Source: Plectosphaerella cucumerina (Eukaryota; Ascomycota; Sordariomycetes; Glomerellales; Plectosphaerellaceae). From it: a stretch of DNA of 64,000 nt. A program made the translations under genes and the position numbers. Each line of letters starts with the position of its first letter. Position 1 is the first letter of the stretch. Shown here piece by piece: positions 51,768 to 64,000 of the stretch. The stretch spans positions 2,604,001-2,668,000 of the forward strand of contig JAGPXD010000001.1 in assembly GCA_020746995.1 (NCBI GenBank), written 5' to 3'. The notes under the pieces were generated by a model. That model saw only the letters and a list, made by a program, of their open reading frames with translations. It ran no database searches and was not told the origin of the DNA.

Positions 51768-54493
51768 GCGTGTCCTTCGGGGCGCTAGTCGACGGTGTAC
51801 GGGTTGATGATGAAGGTGCGGTGTGGTGTTCTCTGCTTTTCTGCTGTGCCGCGGCCGCCACGCCAGCGGTCAGGGCCGGGAGAAGCGACGGTATCAAAAA
51901 CAAGGCCAACGACGTCTTGGCCGGCGTGTCGCGCGTCGTCAGGAGTTTCAGAGGATTCTGGCAGGTTCATATCAAAAGGATTGACGTCGCACGCAATGAT
52001 GATGATTCCCCCTTTTTTTCTTGTGCCTTTTGGACCAATTCGATGCCGTGTTTGTGATGGTGAGGATGGCCCTGCTTGACTGGTCTGGACTGCGATAGGA
52101 AGGCGCAAGCATGCTCTGTCGAAGGCTTGTATCACGACATTGCCAACATTCGGCGATATGTGGACCTGGACGCAGCACGCGACGGTGGAAGGGGATGTGC
52201 ACCCACAGAGGGATTTTCCGTGCCCCAGTGTTGGGTTGGATGCGAGGCTCAGGGGTCATAGCGGCGGAGGCAGGCCGACTCGGGGATTCCGACACGCGCG
52301 GCGGCACGTCCCTTGGTCCCCCGAGCCGTTCGATGAGGCAAAGGGGCCGAAGGGAAAGGGTGTGGCCGGCTCGAATAGTCGGCATTGACCACCGTTCTTC
52401 GAGGCGGACGTCCGACGCGGGCATGACCATGTCCGCCAGGAGATTTGACGTCGCAGCATGACTGATCCGTTCCGACATTGATTTTCGAAATCCCACAAGA
52501 CCCAGACGCTTGGGTCGACAACGCCGTGAGTCCGGATTTCCACTTTGGACGTCGATATCTCCCAAGGTCCCTGGTCCCACGCTGGGTGATCGCGTGGTTT
52601 TTGCGATTCCGTCACCGTGCCCGGGGTGTGTGTGGCGGCATGGGTCTGACTGACGTGATGCCGTCGAGAGATCGGCCAGGAAGGGGGCGGGACGCTGGAC
52701 GTCCTGTGCTGCACGCTTGAGGACGAGACGGGCAGGCCAATCATTCCGGACCAATTGGCTCTGTCAGCCCCCCATCGAGTGGCGGACCCGCCTGTGGCCG
52801 GTTGGTCCGGTAGGGGATTGGGGAATAAGGTAGCACGCGGTGTGTGGGCGAACCGGCGAAGGACGTTTGCGGGGAGAACGGGAGGGGAGAGAGCCTGTCA
52901 CGCAAAAGGTGATGAGGTACTTTTCCGTGGACACGAAGCAGAGAAGAGGAGAGCCTGTGATGGTCTGCTGATATCGAGAGCATGCCGTGCGACGATGCCC
53001 TCTGATGCCAAGTACGGGAAGGGTGAAAGAGATGCGCAGGTACAACAGATGTCGGGGCCGGACGGACGACATGACTGCCGCATGTCCCATCCTTCCCAGA
53101 TCCGTGGGCAGGCCGAGGGGGGACGGGATGAGGTGATGGCCAGAGCGGCAGAGCCCCCAAAGCCCACTCCGAGCACCAAACTGACGATGGACCGACCGTC
53201 CGCTGGACCCAACTTCCCCGAAGAGCGACGGGGAAGAGGCGCCCTAATTGGCCTTTTGCAGATGGCGCGAGTCGCCTGGTGGTCCTGGATTGGACGGGGA
53301 GGGCGGTGCGACTGGGCTGTTCGTGCCCCCGATGTGCCTGTGCCCGACTATGAATATTTACCTCAGGGCCGGACCAAGGCGAAGGTCGATGTAGCGTAGC
53401 ATCCGCCGGGCTTTTCCACTGGCACAGCTCCAGTTTCCACTGGCATCCATCCTTCGCCTCGCGCTCGCCTCGCCTCTGCCGTCACTGGGCTCCATCCGGA
53501 ACACAATCTACCTGTACGAGTAGCAGCCGCTGCCCCCCTCCTCTCCAGAAACTTCGTCTTTGATTTATCATATCGTTAACCCGTTGTCCTCCCTCACTGC
53601 TTCGAGAGACCTCATTTTCTCACGTCCGTTGCTGCACCTCCGCCAAGACTTGCTTGCCCTGACCGACCGCACCTACAAATCAGCACACACTCTACCATTC
53701 GCCCATCCCCCCGGACTGGAACCTGTCATCCCCCGGAGACACACTAAAAGAGGGCACGTACCCGCCCGCATTCGGCGGCCGCCCCCTGCAGCGGAACGAT
53801 TCATCAGCAACCCAGCTGCTCCCGGCTTTTGTGAGACGCCCGTCTTGTCAACTTTCTGTTGTGTATCTCTCGGAATCGAGAGACGAACACAACCCTCCGA
53901 CTTGACCTCGTGCTCGAAAGGCGGCTAGATACCTCGCCTTGCTTCGGCTTCTGTCGCCAGAGATCCTCGGTAACTTGCTCCGCCCCCGGACTGTTCATCT
54001 CTTGCGACCGGGACCGTCACCCTACCGCGACCTTACCCCACCCTGATTGCCGACGCATCGCCGCCGCCCAGTCAGTGAAGTCACCCACACACCCACGTCC
54101 GTACCCTCGCCCACGTCCTCTCAGTCAACCTCGCTTGGCTTGGCTCAACTGGACCCTGGACATTCCCGCCCCAGCTCTGTCCTCGTGAACCACACCGGCG
54201 GCGACATTGGTCCTTCAATCTCCAACTTCGATCATCTTTTGCCTCCCGCCTTCCCACGACTTCCGGCTGCTTACAAACACACGCCGGTGCCCTAGCGCTA
54301 CCAGAGACCTACTACCAACAGCATTCATCGCAACCCCCGGGCGCATCATGAGCCACTGAACGCACAGTCACAGAGGTTAGGAGACGACGTCATTTCTCGA
54401 CAGCAACATCGACTTTCCAGTCGCCCTCGAGGCCATTAGGCCAGCACGCCTACTCCTTCGGTCACCAACGCTCGACGCCCAAGGGCAATTGAA
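51768..54493. other. Gene-free spacer and long leader of the LRR gene
   Basis: The 2.7 kb begins with the RPL5 3' region. From about 53500 to 54493 the sequence becomes C/T-rich with frequent CCACC and TCCGCC, the look of a long 5' leader. Frames at 51972-52754 and 52755-53399 lack motifs and overlap each other on opposite strands. I see no RNA gene or repeat. Confidence 0.5.
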
Positions 54494-57400
54494 ATGGAGC
54501 AGGTTCACGGCGTCGACGTGAGCTGGATGACCCATGGCTCTCCCAAGGGTACAGACTCCAGATCGCCACACCCAAAGACGGGCGAGGCGCCTTCGCATAC
54601 TGACCGGGACCCTGCTGTAGACAAAGCCACCAAGGGCAACGCCACTGCGAGACCGAGATCTGCTTCCCAGAACAACCGAGATGTGCCGCGATCGGTGCCT
54701 TCGCCAGAGACCGACCAAGTCGGAGCCGAAGCGCGAGCCGCGACAAATGGCGGGAAACCAGCCACCACAACGGCTGCCAACGGCAACACCCCTCGCGCGA
54801 ATGGCAACGACACAACAACTTCCACCAAACCTATACCTATCCGCGCCGGCGTGAAACGGAGCGACTCGATAGAAAAGTCTACCCCCAACGGCACCTCTCC
54901 CCACCGTAGGGCCTCGTGGTTCACCAACATCTCGTCAAAGTTCTCCTCCTCGCCAGTAGCCCCCGCGGCCGGCAGCCCGACCCCGCAGGCTACTCAAGCC
55001 ACGCCACCCAAGGACAACAATGCCATACCGCCACCGCCCAAGAGCATGGGTAACCGCAACGCCGTGCTCGCCCACGGCATAAGGAACGAGGGCGACCAGC
55101 CATACACTCCCGCGCCGCCCAGCAGAGGCCAGTCTAGCTTCCTTGGCGTCTTCCGGCGGCTGTCTTCCTCTGGCGGCGCCCTGGGACCCAGCCAGAAGGG
55201 CAACCATGGCCTTGTTGAGAGGAAGATCCTCAACGTCGACCGCCACCGGGAGCGCTGCGACATTGCGCAGCTACACCAGGCCAAGCTCAGGAGGGTCGCC
55301 TTCAGCGTTGATGTCGAGATTGCACCAATGCCGAGATATTCCGACTCGGATGGGTCGACCAAGTCCGCTGTTGACAAGACACAGAAGCGCAAGATGACGG
55401 AGAAGAGCGAGGGCGAGGCTCTCAAGAACCCCAAGATTCTGGAGGACCAGAAGGAGAACGACGGCGTCATTAAGGCCACGGGCGAAGTCCTCCCCAAGGA
55501 GCCTGAGACGGAGGGTGCGGCAGTCTCGAAGGTGGTCTCTCCAAAAGAAGAGCTGCCCAAGAGCGCAGCCGACAAGGAGCGGGAAGCCAAGAAAAAGGAG
55601 AAGAAGAAGAAGAGCGAGGACGAACGGAAGGCCCGCAAGGAGAAGAAGCGCAAGCTTGCTGAGGCGAACGGCACCATACCCATGGAGATCCATGTCGACG
55701 ACAGCGACTCCTCGACCGAGGGTTCCAGGGCCAGTCCGGCAGTCGCAGATGCACCACCCAAGACGACCTCATACCCGACGACGAACCCTGTCCGGATATA
55801 CAGGAGGTGCTGCCAGCTCCGGGAAACGCCCATCCTGAAGAAGATCACCGAGCAGCTGTCCAATCCGGCCAACACACCCGAAGGCGGCATTGTTGAAAAG
55901 CTGGACCTCACCGGGTACTGGCTCCAGCTCCCTGACCTGATTACGCTGGGTGACTACCTGGCGGTCGTTCCCGTCAAAGAGGTGCTCCTGGAGAACTGTG
56001 GCCTTACGGATGAGGGCCTCCGCGTCATTCTGGCTGGCCTTCTCGCCGCCAAGAAGCCCGAACATCGCCGGAGACGTCAGATCACGCAGCCCGACGGCCT
56101 CTGCAACCAGGGCGGTGTCGTGGAACGCCTTGTGTTGAAGAACAACAAGCTCGGCTTCGAAGGATGGAAGCATATCTGCCTCTTCACCTTTTTGTGTCGC
56201 ACACTGAAGCAGCTGGATCTCTCTATGATTGTCCTGCCTCGGCCCGTTCCGCCCAAGCAGAACGGCAACTCGCTGCCATCCAGCGAGGACCGCGGCCCTA
56301 GCGAGACCTTCGCACTAGCCACTATGCTGTCCAAGGCGATCGGTCAACGGCTGGGAGGCTCGACCTTAGAAGTACTGCAGATTGGCGGCATCAACCCGAC
56401 GCCTGACGAGCTCGGACTGATCATTGACGGCGTTATCGAGGCCGGCGTGCGTCGTCTGGGACTGGCGCACAACAACCTGGACGAGCAGGGCTTCCAGCAT
56501 GTGGCACGATATCTTGCCTCCGAGCACTGCGAAGGCCTCGATCTGGGTGGCAATGACCTGCGTGATCAGATGGAGGTGCTCGCAAAGGCCATTCCTGAAA
56601 ACTCGCCGATGTGGTGTCTCAGCGTTGCCGAGTGCAACCTGCGGCCGGCGTCGCTTTGCAAGATTTTCCCCAAGCTGGTGCAGCTCAAGAGCTTCAGATT
56701 CATCGATCTGTCGCACAACACCGATCTCTGCAGCTCCGAGCCCAGTGCCATTGGCCTGCTGAGGAAGTATGTGAATCCCTACCTCACTTCATACTTGTCC
56801 AAGCGCTGACCTTGCCAGATATCTCCCCAAGCTTACACAGCTCAAGCGGGTTCACCTGGCGGACGTTGCCATGTCTTCCGAGCAAGCCATTGCGCTTGCC
56901 GAGATCCTGCCCGAGATCCAGGGGCTGGCACACATCAGCCTGCTCGAGAACCCAGAGCTGGTCAAGCTGGCCGATGCCACGACGGAAGAGGCTCAGGAGG
57001 AAGCCTGCGCGCTCTACGCCTCGCTACTGGCGGCAACGAGGGTGTCCAAGACGATTGTCTGTCTCGACATTGACGTGCCTAGCGAGCGGTCAGGAGATAT
57101 TGTCAAGGCCATGGCCAAGCAGGTCGTGGCGTACTGTCTGCGGAATCTCCAGCGCATCCCCATTTCGGAGATCACCTCGGCCATCCAGGCCCTGTCCGAT
57201 GGTCTCGACGCCACCAGCGGACAAGAGCCGCCTTACCCCGACGTCCTCGCGCATCTCGTCGGCCACGATGTGCTCGATCAGAAAGAAGCCGTCACCGAAA
57301 ACGATCTGGCCCCTGACGATGACTACGTCATCGGCGGAACCGGTGTGGTGAAGGCACTGACGTGCTGCCTGAAGAACCGGGGCGATGAGTCCAGGAGGCA

Positions 57401-58247
57401 GTCTGGCGAGTTCATCCGCGAGGTCGAGGGCGGACCAGCCCCGCCGAGTACGCCAAGAACAAAGGCGAAGATGCCGCCGGGCAAGGCCAAGGACATGTCG
57501 AAACATCTCCTGGCTGGTGCCCGAAAGATCAGGATCCGTCTGCAGCCGACCATCGCCAAGGCAAAGGCGAACCCAGACGAAGACGAGCACAACCTCCGCA
57601 AGCTCATGTTCCTCGACAACACCCTCGAGAACATCATCAAGCGGTTCGAAGACGAGTACCCCGACACCAGGGAACCCAACCCAGACGATGAGGCCATCCC
57701 CACACCCACCGACGACGGGCAGGGCGCCTCAACGTCGTCAGTCGAGCTCGACCCCGAACAGATCGCCATCCCGTCAGACCCCGAAGACGACCTCGAGCTC
57801 GACCTATCCGTGCGTCCCAGCCTCTCGCGCAGTAACTCGATCATCTCACACTCCTCGCGCGCCCTCGCCGACGAGGAGGGCCGCATGCTTCGCACGGGCC
57901 ACAAGTTCCGCTCCGGCATCATCAAGCCCGAATTCTACGACCTCCTCAACGGCCTCGACGAAACCACCATCGACGCCAAGCAACTCGAGTCCATGCACTC
58001 CATGTTCGACGACCTCGCCGACCCAGATCTCGACGCCAAGCTGCGCGAAAAGGGCGTGGTGCGCCTCATGCGCGAAGACCGCGTACAGCTGCGCGAGGCG
58101 TTCAAGAAACTTGACCCCGAGTACTGGGAGCGTTTCGTTGAGAGTCAGGAGAAGGCGCGGGGGAACGTCAAGGTGTCGCATCCCATGTCGCCTGGTCTTC
58201 CTCAGGGACCGCCTGCGGCGAGGGACGAGAGCGCCGTGGAGGATTAG
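54494..58247 (+). CDS. Leucine-rich-repeat protein, Mhp1-like
   Basis: Two exons (54494-56766 and 56819-58247) separated by a 52-base intron give 1233 residues. The N-terminal 430 residues are disordered and rich in Ser, Thr, Pro and Ala; they include SDSIEKSTPNGTSPHRRASW and SWFTNISSKFSSSP, then a Lys/Glu helix (REAKKKEKKKKSEDERKARK). A ribonuclease-inhibitor-type LRR domain follows at about 470-860, with repeats such as VEKLDLTGYWLQLPDL, VERLVLKNNKLGFEGW and VRRLGLAHNNLDEQGFQHVA. The intron lies inside the last repeats. The C-terminus has acidic and Ser-rich linkers and a conserved helical end (LREAFKKLDPEYWERFVESQ). Filamentous fungi carry this architecture under the name cell wall biogenesis protein Mhp1, after a yeast microtubule-associated protein. 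The name is inherited and the molecular role is not established. Confidence 0.87.
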
Positions 58248-58790
58248 AAGCCCCGACGGTTCTTTCCTCTCTGTCCGGCCCGGTGGATGCCGTGAGGCGG
58301 GGCGATGTACGATCACTACTCTCTCTCTTTGGGTTTTCAGTGCGAATGAGCGAGCCAGACGTATTTTACATAGCTTCATTTGGAAGTGTTACTTTTGACA
58401 TTTGGGTATGGGTGAATGGTGATGGCGATCTAAGAGTGAAGAGTCTGTGTTTTTGGAAGCGCCACAGATCCCACGGTCGACCCAGATAGGGACCGCGGTC
58501 TTGGAAACTTAACTCGAATACTCTCATCAAGGCATGTAGTCCCCGATGACCGACCATGTCACGCCGAACGGATGAAGTCAATTTAAGACACATCGGGGGA
58601 AAATCACCCCTGACCGCTCGCGAGTCAGACCCCTGTGATGAGCCGCATTCACTCGGATTGATTCATGTGCCCTGCCAGATGCGGCGTGAACCTCTTGGGA
58701 ATCAGGGGTATTTGATTGAAACTCGAGGAACTACATCTATACAGAAGGCGACGTTTCGTCGACCATTGCACCCGGGCTTGCACTAAACGC
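58248..58790. other. Convergent 3' region
   Basis: The 543 bases lie between the stops of the LRR and FAD-oxidase genes and should contain both 3' ends. I see no gene or repeat. Confidence 0.55.
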
Positions 58791-60346
58791 CTACGCGGGC
58801 AGGTGGAAGCCTGTCTTGCGCAGCTTCTGGAAGACCTGTGCGGGATCGTACTTCTTGGAGGCGGCCTTGAGGAGGGCGATGTTGGCGGCGCCGTAGTGGG
58901 AGATGGGGTCCTGGGAGGAGTGGGCGTAGTTGAGGAACTCCCAGTGGCGGTTGAGGCCGCGGGCGTCGGCGGCGGCCTCGAGGGCCTTGCGGAACTGGAT
59001 GGCGATGGGGAGGATGAGCTCCTGGTTGGGGTCGGTGTCGATGGTCAGGGCGATGTTGTACATGACGGCGGGGCCCTTCGCGACGACGGTGTCGAGGCCG
59101 AGAACGTTGCCGCCGCGGCTGTCGGAGACGGCGACGATGCCCTTGGTGACGGCCTGCCACTGGAAGATCATCTCAAAGTTGGAGGTGGGGGCGGCGGCCT
59201 GCATGCGGGAGATGTACTCGTGCTGGAGCTGGTCCATCTCGTTGAGGAGGTCGGCGTCGAGGCCGACCATGCCGGCCTGCCAGGAGGCGAGGATGCCGGT
59301 CGGGGTGTAGCCGGTGAAGACGGGGACGACCTCGTGGGCGGGGCCGCTGGCGGGGATGGAGTACTGGCTGGGGATGGCGAAGAAGGGGTCGAAGGAGGGG
59401 GAGACGACCGAGTCGATGTTGCTCAGGATGGCGCCGAAGCCGTAGCCAGCGGAGATGCTGAAGGTCTGGGCGATGATGGCCTGGCTGGGGGCGTCGGTGT
59501 CCTGGATGTTGACAAAGTCGACGTAGGCGTCGATGACCTTGGGCTTGTCGGCCTGGCTGTAGCCGGTGATGCTGGCGTAGAGCTCGTTGGAGGGCCAGAC
59601 CTCGATGTCGACGCGGGAGACGAAGCCGAGGTTGCCGGAGCCGCCCTTGAGGGCCTTCCAAAGGTCGGAGTTGGCGGTGGCGTTGGCGTTGACGATGGAG
59701 CCGTCGCCGAGGACGACCTCGAAGTTGACGACGTTGTCGCAGGCGAAGCCGCGGACGCCGGTGTGGAAGGAGTAACCTCCGCCGGTGGTGAAGCCGCCAA
59801 CACCAACAACGTCAGCGCGACCGCCGACGCCTACGACGCCGTAGGGAGCCAGGGTGCGGTAGACAGCACCCCAGTCAGAGCCGGGACCGACGCTGGCGAT
59901 CTGGGAGGCCTCGTCGTAGACGGTGTCGGCCATGCTGCCAAAGTCGACGGTGACGCCATCCTTGATGCCGTTGGAGCCCTTGTAGGCCGAGTGGCCGCCG
60001 GAGCGCATGCCGAAGGGGCACGAGTGCTCGTTGAAGACCTTGACGATCTTGGACACATCCTCAGCGCTCTCGGGGAAGACCATGCACCAGGGGGCCTGAG
60101 CGGCGTTGGCCGAATAGTACTGGGCCAGGCGCTCCGTGTACTTTTGCGAGTCGGGCGCGTAGACCTTGCCGGCGAGGCCCTCGGTCTTGGTCAGGGCCGA
60201 GCACTGGGAGAGTGGTCAGCGGGATAGCTCGACGAGAGCTGGGGTGAGACACTGCTACTCACGCAGATGCACCGGGGGTCCTTGGCGCTGATGGAGGCGG
60301 CATCAGCGACAGCCGCCAAGGCGACGGCGGCGGTAAGGAACTTCAT
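58791..60346 (-). CDS. Secreted FAD-linked oxidase (berberine-bridge type)
   Basis: Exon 1 (60346-60263) encodes a signal peptide (MKFLTAAVALAAVADA, cleavage likely before ASISAK) and the first Cys-containing residues. A 59-base intron (60204-60262) leads to exon 2 (60203-58791), for 498 residues in all. The FAD-binding PP-loop contains RSGGHSAYKGSNGI, where His99 is the expected covalent FAD attachment. The second cofactor loop reads GGRADVVGVGGFTTGGG; Cys is absent at the position used for the second link in bicovalent enzymes, so attachment is probably through His only. The C-terminal YDPAQVFQKL matches the BBE domain end. Fungal members oxidise sugars, alcohols or secondary metabolites outside the cell and release peroxide. 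The substrate is unknown. Extreme GC at third positions suggests high expression. Confidence 0.93.
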
Positions 60347-63336
60347 GGTTGTAAAAGGAGTGACGGTGCTGCGAACAGACTTGTGTGGTGCTTCTCCCGT
60401 TGGATTGAAGGGGGGGACGTGAGGTGTCTAGCAAAAGGAGTGACGCAAGACACGACGCACCACAGCAACAGCAGCTGGGGTGGGAAAAAAGAAAGGGGGG
60501 AGGGGGAGGGGGAGGTGAGGTGACAAGGAGCGTTGGTGTGCCAGGTTGGCCTGGGCGGTGGCGGGATCCTGGACTGCTTTTTAGTTTTCGAGTACTAGCA
60601 GGCGGGCTCTCTCGGCCGACGTCTGGAGACCCTTTCCGGAGGGCTGGATCTCGGGAGCTCGAGGGCCCCAATGTCCGGATGAGCCACCTTGGCGCATGAT
60701 ATTGGCCGAGGGAGGACGGTCAATAGTTGAGCGGTAGGACGGGGGGCAAAACTGCTTCTGGCTGGTGGCCGTATCTCGTTGTGGGCGAAGACCGGAGGCC
60801 GAGGAGCAGGGGACAGAACGATACGGGCAAGACGGGGCCATCAGAAAGTTTGCCGTTCTGCCCGTCAGTCAGCAGTTGCAAGCCCCTGGATCCTTCGCGT
60901 GGTTTACAAACGCTTGTGAGAGACTCGCCTCCCGAGGAGCAAGGAGACAAGGGTGTTGTTGAATGTGGACTCCGCCAAAAGACGCACCAGGGTTCTTTCG
61001 CCTCCGCAGTTGTCGGGTCCGCCCAAATCTCCCGGCGCCCAGGGGGAGAGGGGGCAAAAGATCCATCGAGGTGGCCCCGCCTCTCGAGACCGTGGGGCCC
61101 TCGCGATATCGTGGTGGCCATCGGCGGTACGGAATGGAGAAGATGCTACTCTGCCTACCTGCACGGATGCAGCGGCGGGTTTGTCTTGGCTGCCAGGGGC
61201 CAGCTGCACGACGAGCAGGGCATGTCAGGGGCAGGACAGGGCACATGTCGGCCGATGCCCACGGCGAGGGAAGGAAGCAGAAAAGATTGTCGGGTTGCTG
61301 ATCGGCTGTACACGTGGAGAATGGATCGAGAGAGGCCTCATCCTTGGGACGCATCGCTGGGACGCGAGTCGAGCAGAAGATGGGGATTGGGAGAGATCAT
61401 CGTGGTTGTCTGCTTGCATATAAGGATTCGGATCCGATCCGTCTTCCCCGCAGGGCCGTGACACTTTTGGGTTCTCTTTCTTGTTTGCTGGCGGCGCCGT
61501 TGAGCGGCGTCCGTCCGTCCGGCCGTGTCCGTCGAAGGGCACAGCACAGCCTCCCGTCGCGGGCCGCAAAGTCTGATGCTCGATGGCATGAACAAGAGAG
61601 GGCCCCGTCCCACTCTTCGGACTGTTCTGGAGACACCGTTCTCCGCCGGGGGCAGAAGGGAAGGAGAGAGGTTGAGAGCGAGCGGTGCGAATTCCGTCGA
61701 ATCCGAGACCTGTTGCTGTGCTGGCTGGCGGCTGGCGCTAGCGCGCTAGAGAACCTGGTCCCGGGGCTTCTAGCTCGTCGCCGCGCACCGAAAGGGGTGT
61801 TTCGCACCGAACGGCGTCTGGACAGCCGCTGCTCCCGAGTCCCCCGAGTCCGGGCTTGGCGGGGACGAGATTGCGGGCAGAGGGGATGATGCAGGTGGCG
61901 GCAGCAGGGCTGGAAACAAACATCAGCAACTCATCAGGTATGATTTCTGAGAAGGCCTTTTTGTTCTTCTGCAGCAGAGCTCAAGAGCAACAGCTTCTAC
62001 CCAGCTTGCCAGCCAAGAGGCGACGTGCGGCGGTTGGTTGCTCCCAGCAATCTGGCTCTCGAGGGATGGTCCCGGTTCCTGGGTCCTGGAAAGTCGGACA
62101 TTCTGCAGGAAAGTGGCACAGTGTGAGACGACAGGGGGCAGAGCAGAACAGGGGGAAAGAAAACGTAACGGCCGCGCAGTGGTCCGCGAGGGCGAAGGAT
62201 CAAGATGGCGTGGGTTCAGTGTGAGTGGATGGATGGAGGTGGGAGGTCGGGATTGTTGTTGGTGTGTGTGGGTTCTGGTGTGGAGCCGCACTCACAAAGT
62301 CCCTAAATTCCGCATCATGCGACGGCACGTGACGGAGAATTCTGACTCGGTGGTACGTACCTTTTCTCCCCGGTGCGAAATACGCCTCGTCTTGAACACA
62401 CCACCGCATCACCGGAAGACACGATGGAGTCCTATTTCCTCTCTTGCGACTAGCCACATGCATATTCTCATTACATTGATCCTCACCTGCTGGAACATAC
62501 TGCAGAACGTGTCGCCAAGTATCCTGCCTGAACCGTCGACATGCCCTCATTTCCACACCTTTCCCCAGTGATGACCACCTCCTCTTTTTGCCTTCTCTCT
62601 CCCCTCCCAGCACATACCAACAGATAACACGGGTTGACTGGATACCCTCGTCTACCATATCCTTGGGAAGCGGGCCATCGTCCCATGATGAACAAGGCGA
62701 GACAGACGAGACATGCCCTCCCGACGCTCCGCGCGTGATGGCCCCCCAAGCCCCATTGAGAGAGCTTCCGGAAGCCAGCCTGCTCCCCGTCCTAGACGCA
62801 GCCAAGCCCGCCGGACTCCACGACCCCTTGCGCTCGTCTCGCATGGTCCCCTCCTTTCCTCTGTCCCCCTCCCCGAGCCGAGACACTGCCTATCCCCCCC
62901 AATAGAAAAAAAGGTCCTTCTGGCTGGCACGCGAAGGATCAACGCCCAGGTCAACCATCTGCTGTTATGCAGCAACTCACAATCCCCCGTCCCTGTTCCT
63001 GCGTGCGTGCTGTATGTAACCTACTCGAACTCGCAGGGCCTCGTCCCTGAACATGCTGGTCGACAATCATCCCATCCTGCCCCCCCCTCCCCATAATTGT
63101 CCACAGCACCCCTTGTCGTCCATCAATCTTCCTATCCTCGCTCCCGTCCGCCGGCCGTTTCCCCCCTTCGACCTGCCGGACGCCATACACATACTTAATA
63201 TACTCAACCCGCTCTGTCCATCCATCTCTCTCCGCGGCCCCTCCCCTTCTCGATGCCGTCCTGCCCGATCGTGTGCTCGCCTCGTCCGTCCCACGCCTAG
63301 CCTCGAACGAGCCCGCCGCTCGACCGCCCGCCCGCC
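60347..63336. other. Long divergent spacer
   Basis: The 3.0 kb separates the FAD-oxidase from the rhodopsin-domain gene and holds both promoters. A purine tract rich in G (60486-60517) lies about 150 bases upstream of the oxidase start. Frames up to 244 codons occur (60727-61461) but have no motif and overlap open frames on the other strand. The right 300 bases are C/T-rich leader. Confidence 0.5.
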
Positions 63337-64000
63337 ATGTCCGTCGTCTCCGGGACATCCCCCGAGGGGTTCCCCATCATCAACGGCGTCACAGTCCTCT
63401 ACCCGCCGCCGGATCCGACATATGTCGTCGACTTTGACAACCCCCAGCGCCAGTATGTCCTCGAGCACTACTTCATCTTCGGCATCCTGGGGCCTCTGGC
63501 CTTCATCGCCCTATGCCAGCGCTTCTACGTCAAAATCTTCCTGTCAAAGGGTCTCCAGCTCGACGATGCCTTCATGGCGCTGGCGTGGGCGTCGTCCCTT
63601 GTCGTGCAAGGCATGCTCGTACATACCGTCATCGTCAAGGGATTCGGCATCCATACGTGGGAGATGCCATTGGCGGTGTACAACAACACCCTCTTCGTAG
63701 GCTTCTCTCGAAACTTCTCCTCGGAGATGCGTCTGACAGTTTTCTCGTAGATCTCCTACATCACAGCCGGCCTCTTCATGCTCTGCAATGGCTTCACGAA
63801 ACTCTCGCTGTTGACATTCTACCTCGGCCTTTCGCCTCAGAGGTGGTGGCGCATCGCCTGCTGGACGAGCTTGGTCTTCGTGGGCCTCTACACCGTCATC
63901 ATCACCTTCATGCTCTTCGTCCACTGCAACCCGCCTCGCAAGGCCTTTGATATCATGGCTGAAGGCACCTGTATCAATGTCGGCATCCTGTTCATCGCCA
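63337..64000 (+). CDS. Fungal rhodopsin-domain (PTH11-type) membrane protein, C-terminus off the right edge
   Basis: Exon 1 (63337-63696, 120 codons) and the start of exon 2 (63751 onward) are present, split by a 54-base intron whose last in-frame triplet is TAG. Three hydrophobic helices are visible before the intron end: YFIFGILGPLAFIALCQRFY, the DDAFMALAWASSLVVQGMLV segment, and after the splice SYITAGLFMLCNGFTKLSLL. A fourth follows at WTSLVFVGLYTVIITFMLF, with an extracellular-type Cys in VHCNPPRKAFD and another Cys in EGTCINVG. This matches the fungal rhodopsin domain found in PTH11-like seven-helix receptors. No CFEM domain precedes it, since the N-terminus is short and lacks Cys. Such proteins are numerous in plant-associated moulds; PTH11 itself senses surface cues. 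Ligand and downstream part are outside this window. Confidence 0.85.

Noticed and set aside
58716..60227. Plus-strand frame of 503 codons
   Set aside because: It is the antisense of the FAD oxidase, rich in Gly/Val/Asp/Glu as expected from the complement of C-ending codons.
60486..60517. Possible G-quadruplex upstream of the FAD oxidase
   Set aside because: Only three runs of five or six G stand close together, and the fourth is two bases, so the usual four-run rule is not met.
1..64000. tRNA, rRNA or CRISPR loci
   Set aside because: I looked by eye for tRNA B-box sequences (GGTTCGANTCC type), rRNA-like sequence and spaced direct repeats. None was found; a tRNAscan or Infernal run would settle this.

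Overview
The window is nuclear DNA of a filamentous ascomycete (Pezizomycotina, most likely a Sordariomycete). The evidence is GC-rich coding sequence, genes broken by short GT-AG introns of about 46-70 bases with CTGAC/CTGAT-type branch sites, no operons, long gene-free spacers, and gene families that are typically fungal: a DUF8035 protein, a Tri3-like acyltransferase, a fungal rhodopsin-domain membrane protein, and a Boi-type SH3-SAM-PH polarity protein. I cannot name the species. Gene boundaries below were rebuilt by hand from reading frames and splice sites.

Layout, left to right. 1-2603 (-): secreted subtilisin-like protease, cut by the left edge. 4959-6050 (+): TANGO2/NRDE protein. 6194-7057 (-) and 7504-9053 (+): a hotdog thioesterase and the TFIIH subunit Tfb2, sharing a 446-base divergent promoter. 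9580-10404 (-): conserved fungal protein of unknown role. 10548-11255 (-): membrane-protein reading frame broken by an in-frame TAG. 11842-13632 (-): HxxxD acyltransferase. 14946-15203 (-): a 67-residue two-exon gene. 16360-18051 (-): DUF8035 protein. After a 4.7 kb gene-free stretch, 22709-23973 (+) encodes a seven-pass membrane protein.

25187-26220 (-): RNase Z-like metallo-beta-lactamase protein. 26628-27448 holds a 17-base minisatellite inside a 31-base inverted repeat, then a 26-base triplicated repeat. 27797-30146 (+): copper amine oxidase with a peroxisomal C-terminus. 30489-30883 (-): short spliced gene or relic. 31664-32416 (+): short-chain dehydrogenase. 33111-34171 (+): lipase. 34373-36064 (-): alpha-arrestin. 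37129-41445 (-): very long glutamine-rich SP-RING protein. 44664-47741 (+): Boi-type protein. 48329-49177 (+): methyltransferase, ending 11 bases from the convergent HAD hydrolase (49189-50171, -). That hydrolase shares a divergent promoter with ribosomal protein L5 (50598-51767, +). 54494-58247 (+): leucine-rich-repeat, Mhp1-like protein. 58791-60346 (-): secreted FAD-linked oxidase. 63337 to the right edge (+): rhodopsin-domain membrane protein, incomplete.

Most genes are unrelated housekeeping or accessory functions, and I see no biosynthetic cluster, CRISPR array, rRNA or tRNA. Two protein roles fit saprotrophic or plant-associated life: secreted protease plus oxidase, and peroxisomal amine use. 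The least ordinary items are the TAG-broken membrane gene beside a repeat that is open in all three frames, the minisatellite inside inverted repeats, the tiny spliced 67-residue gene, and the L5 gene whose first coding exon is only the ATG.
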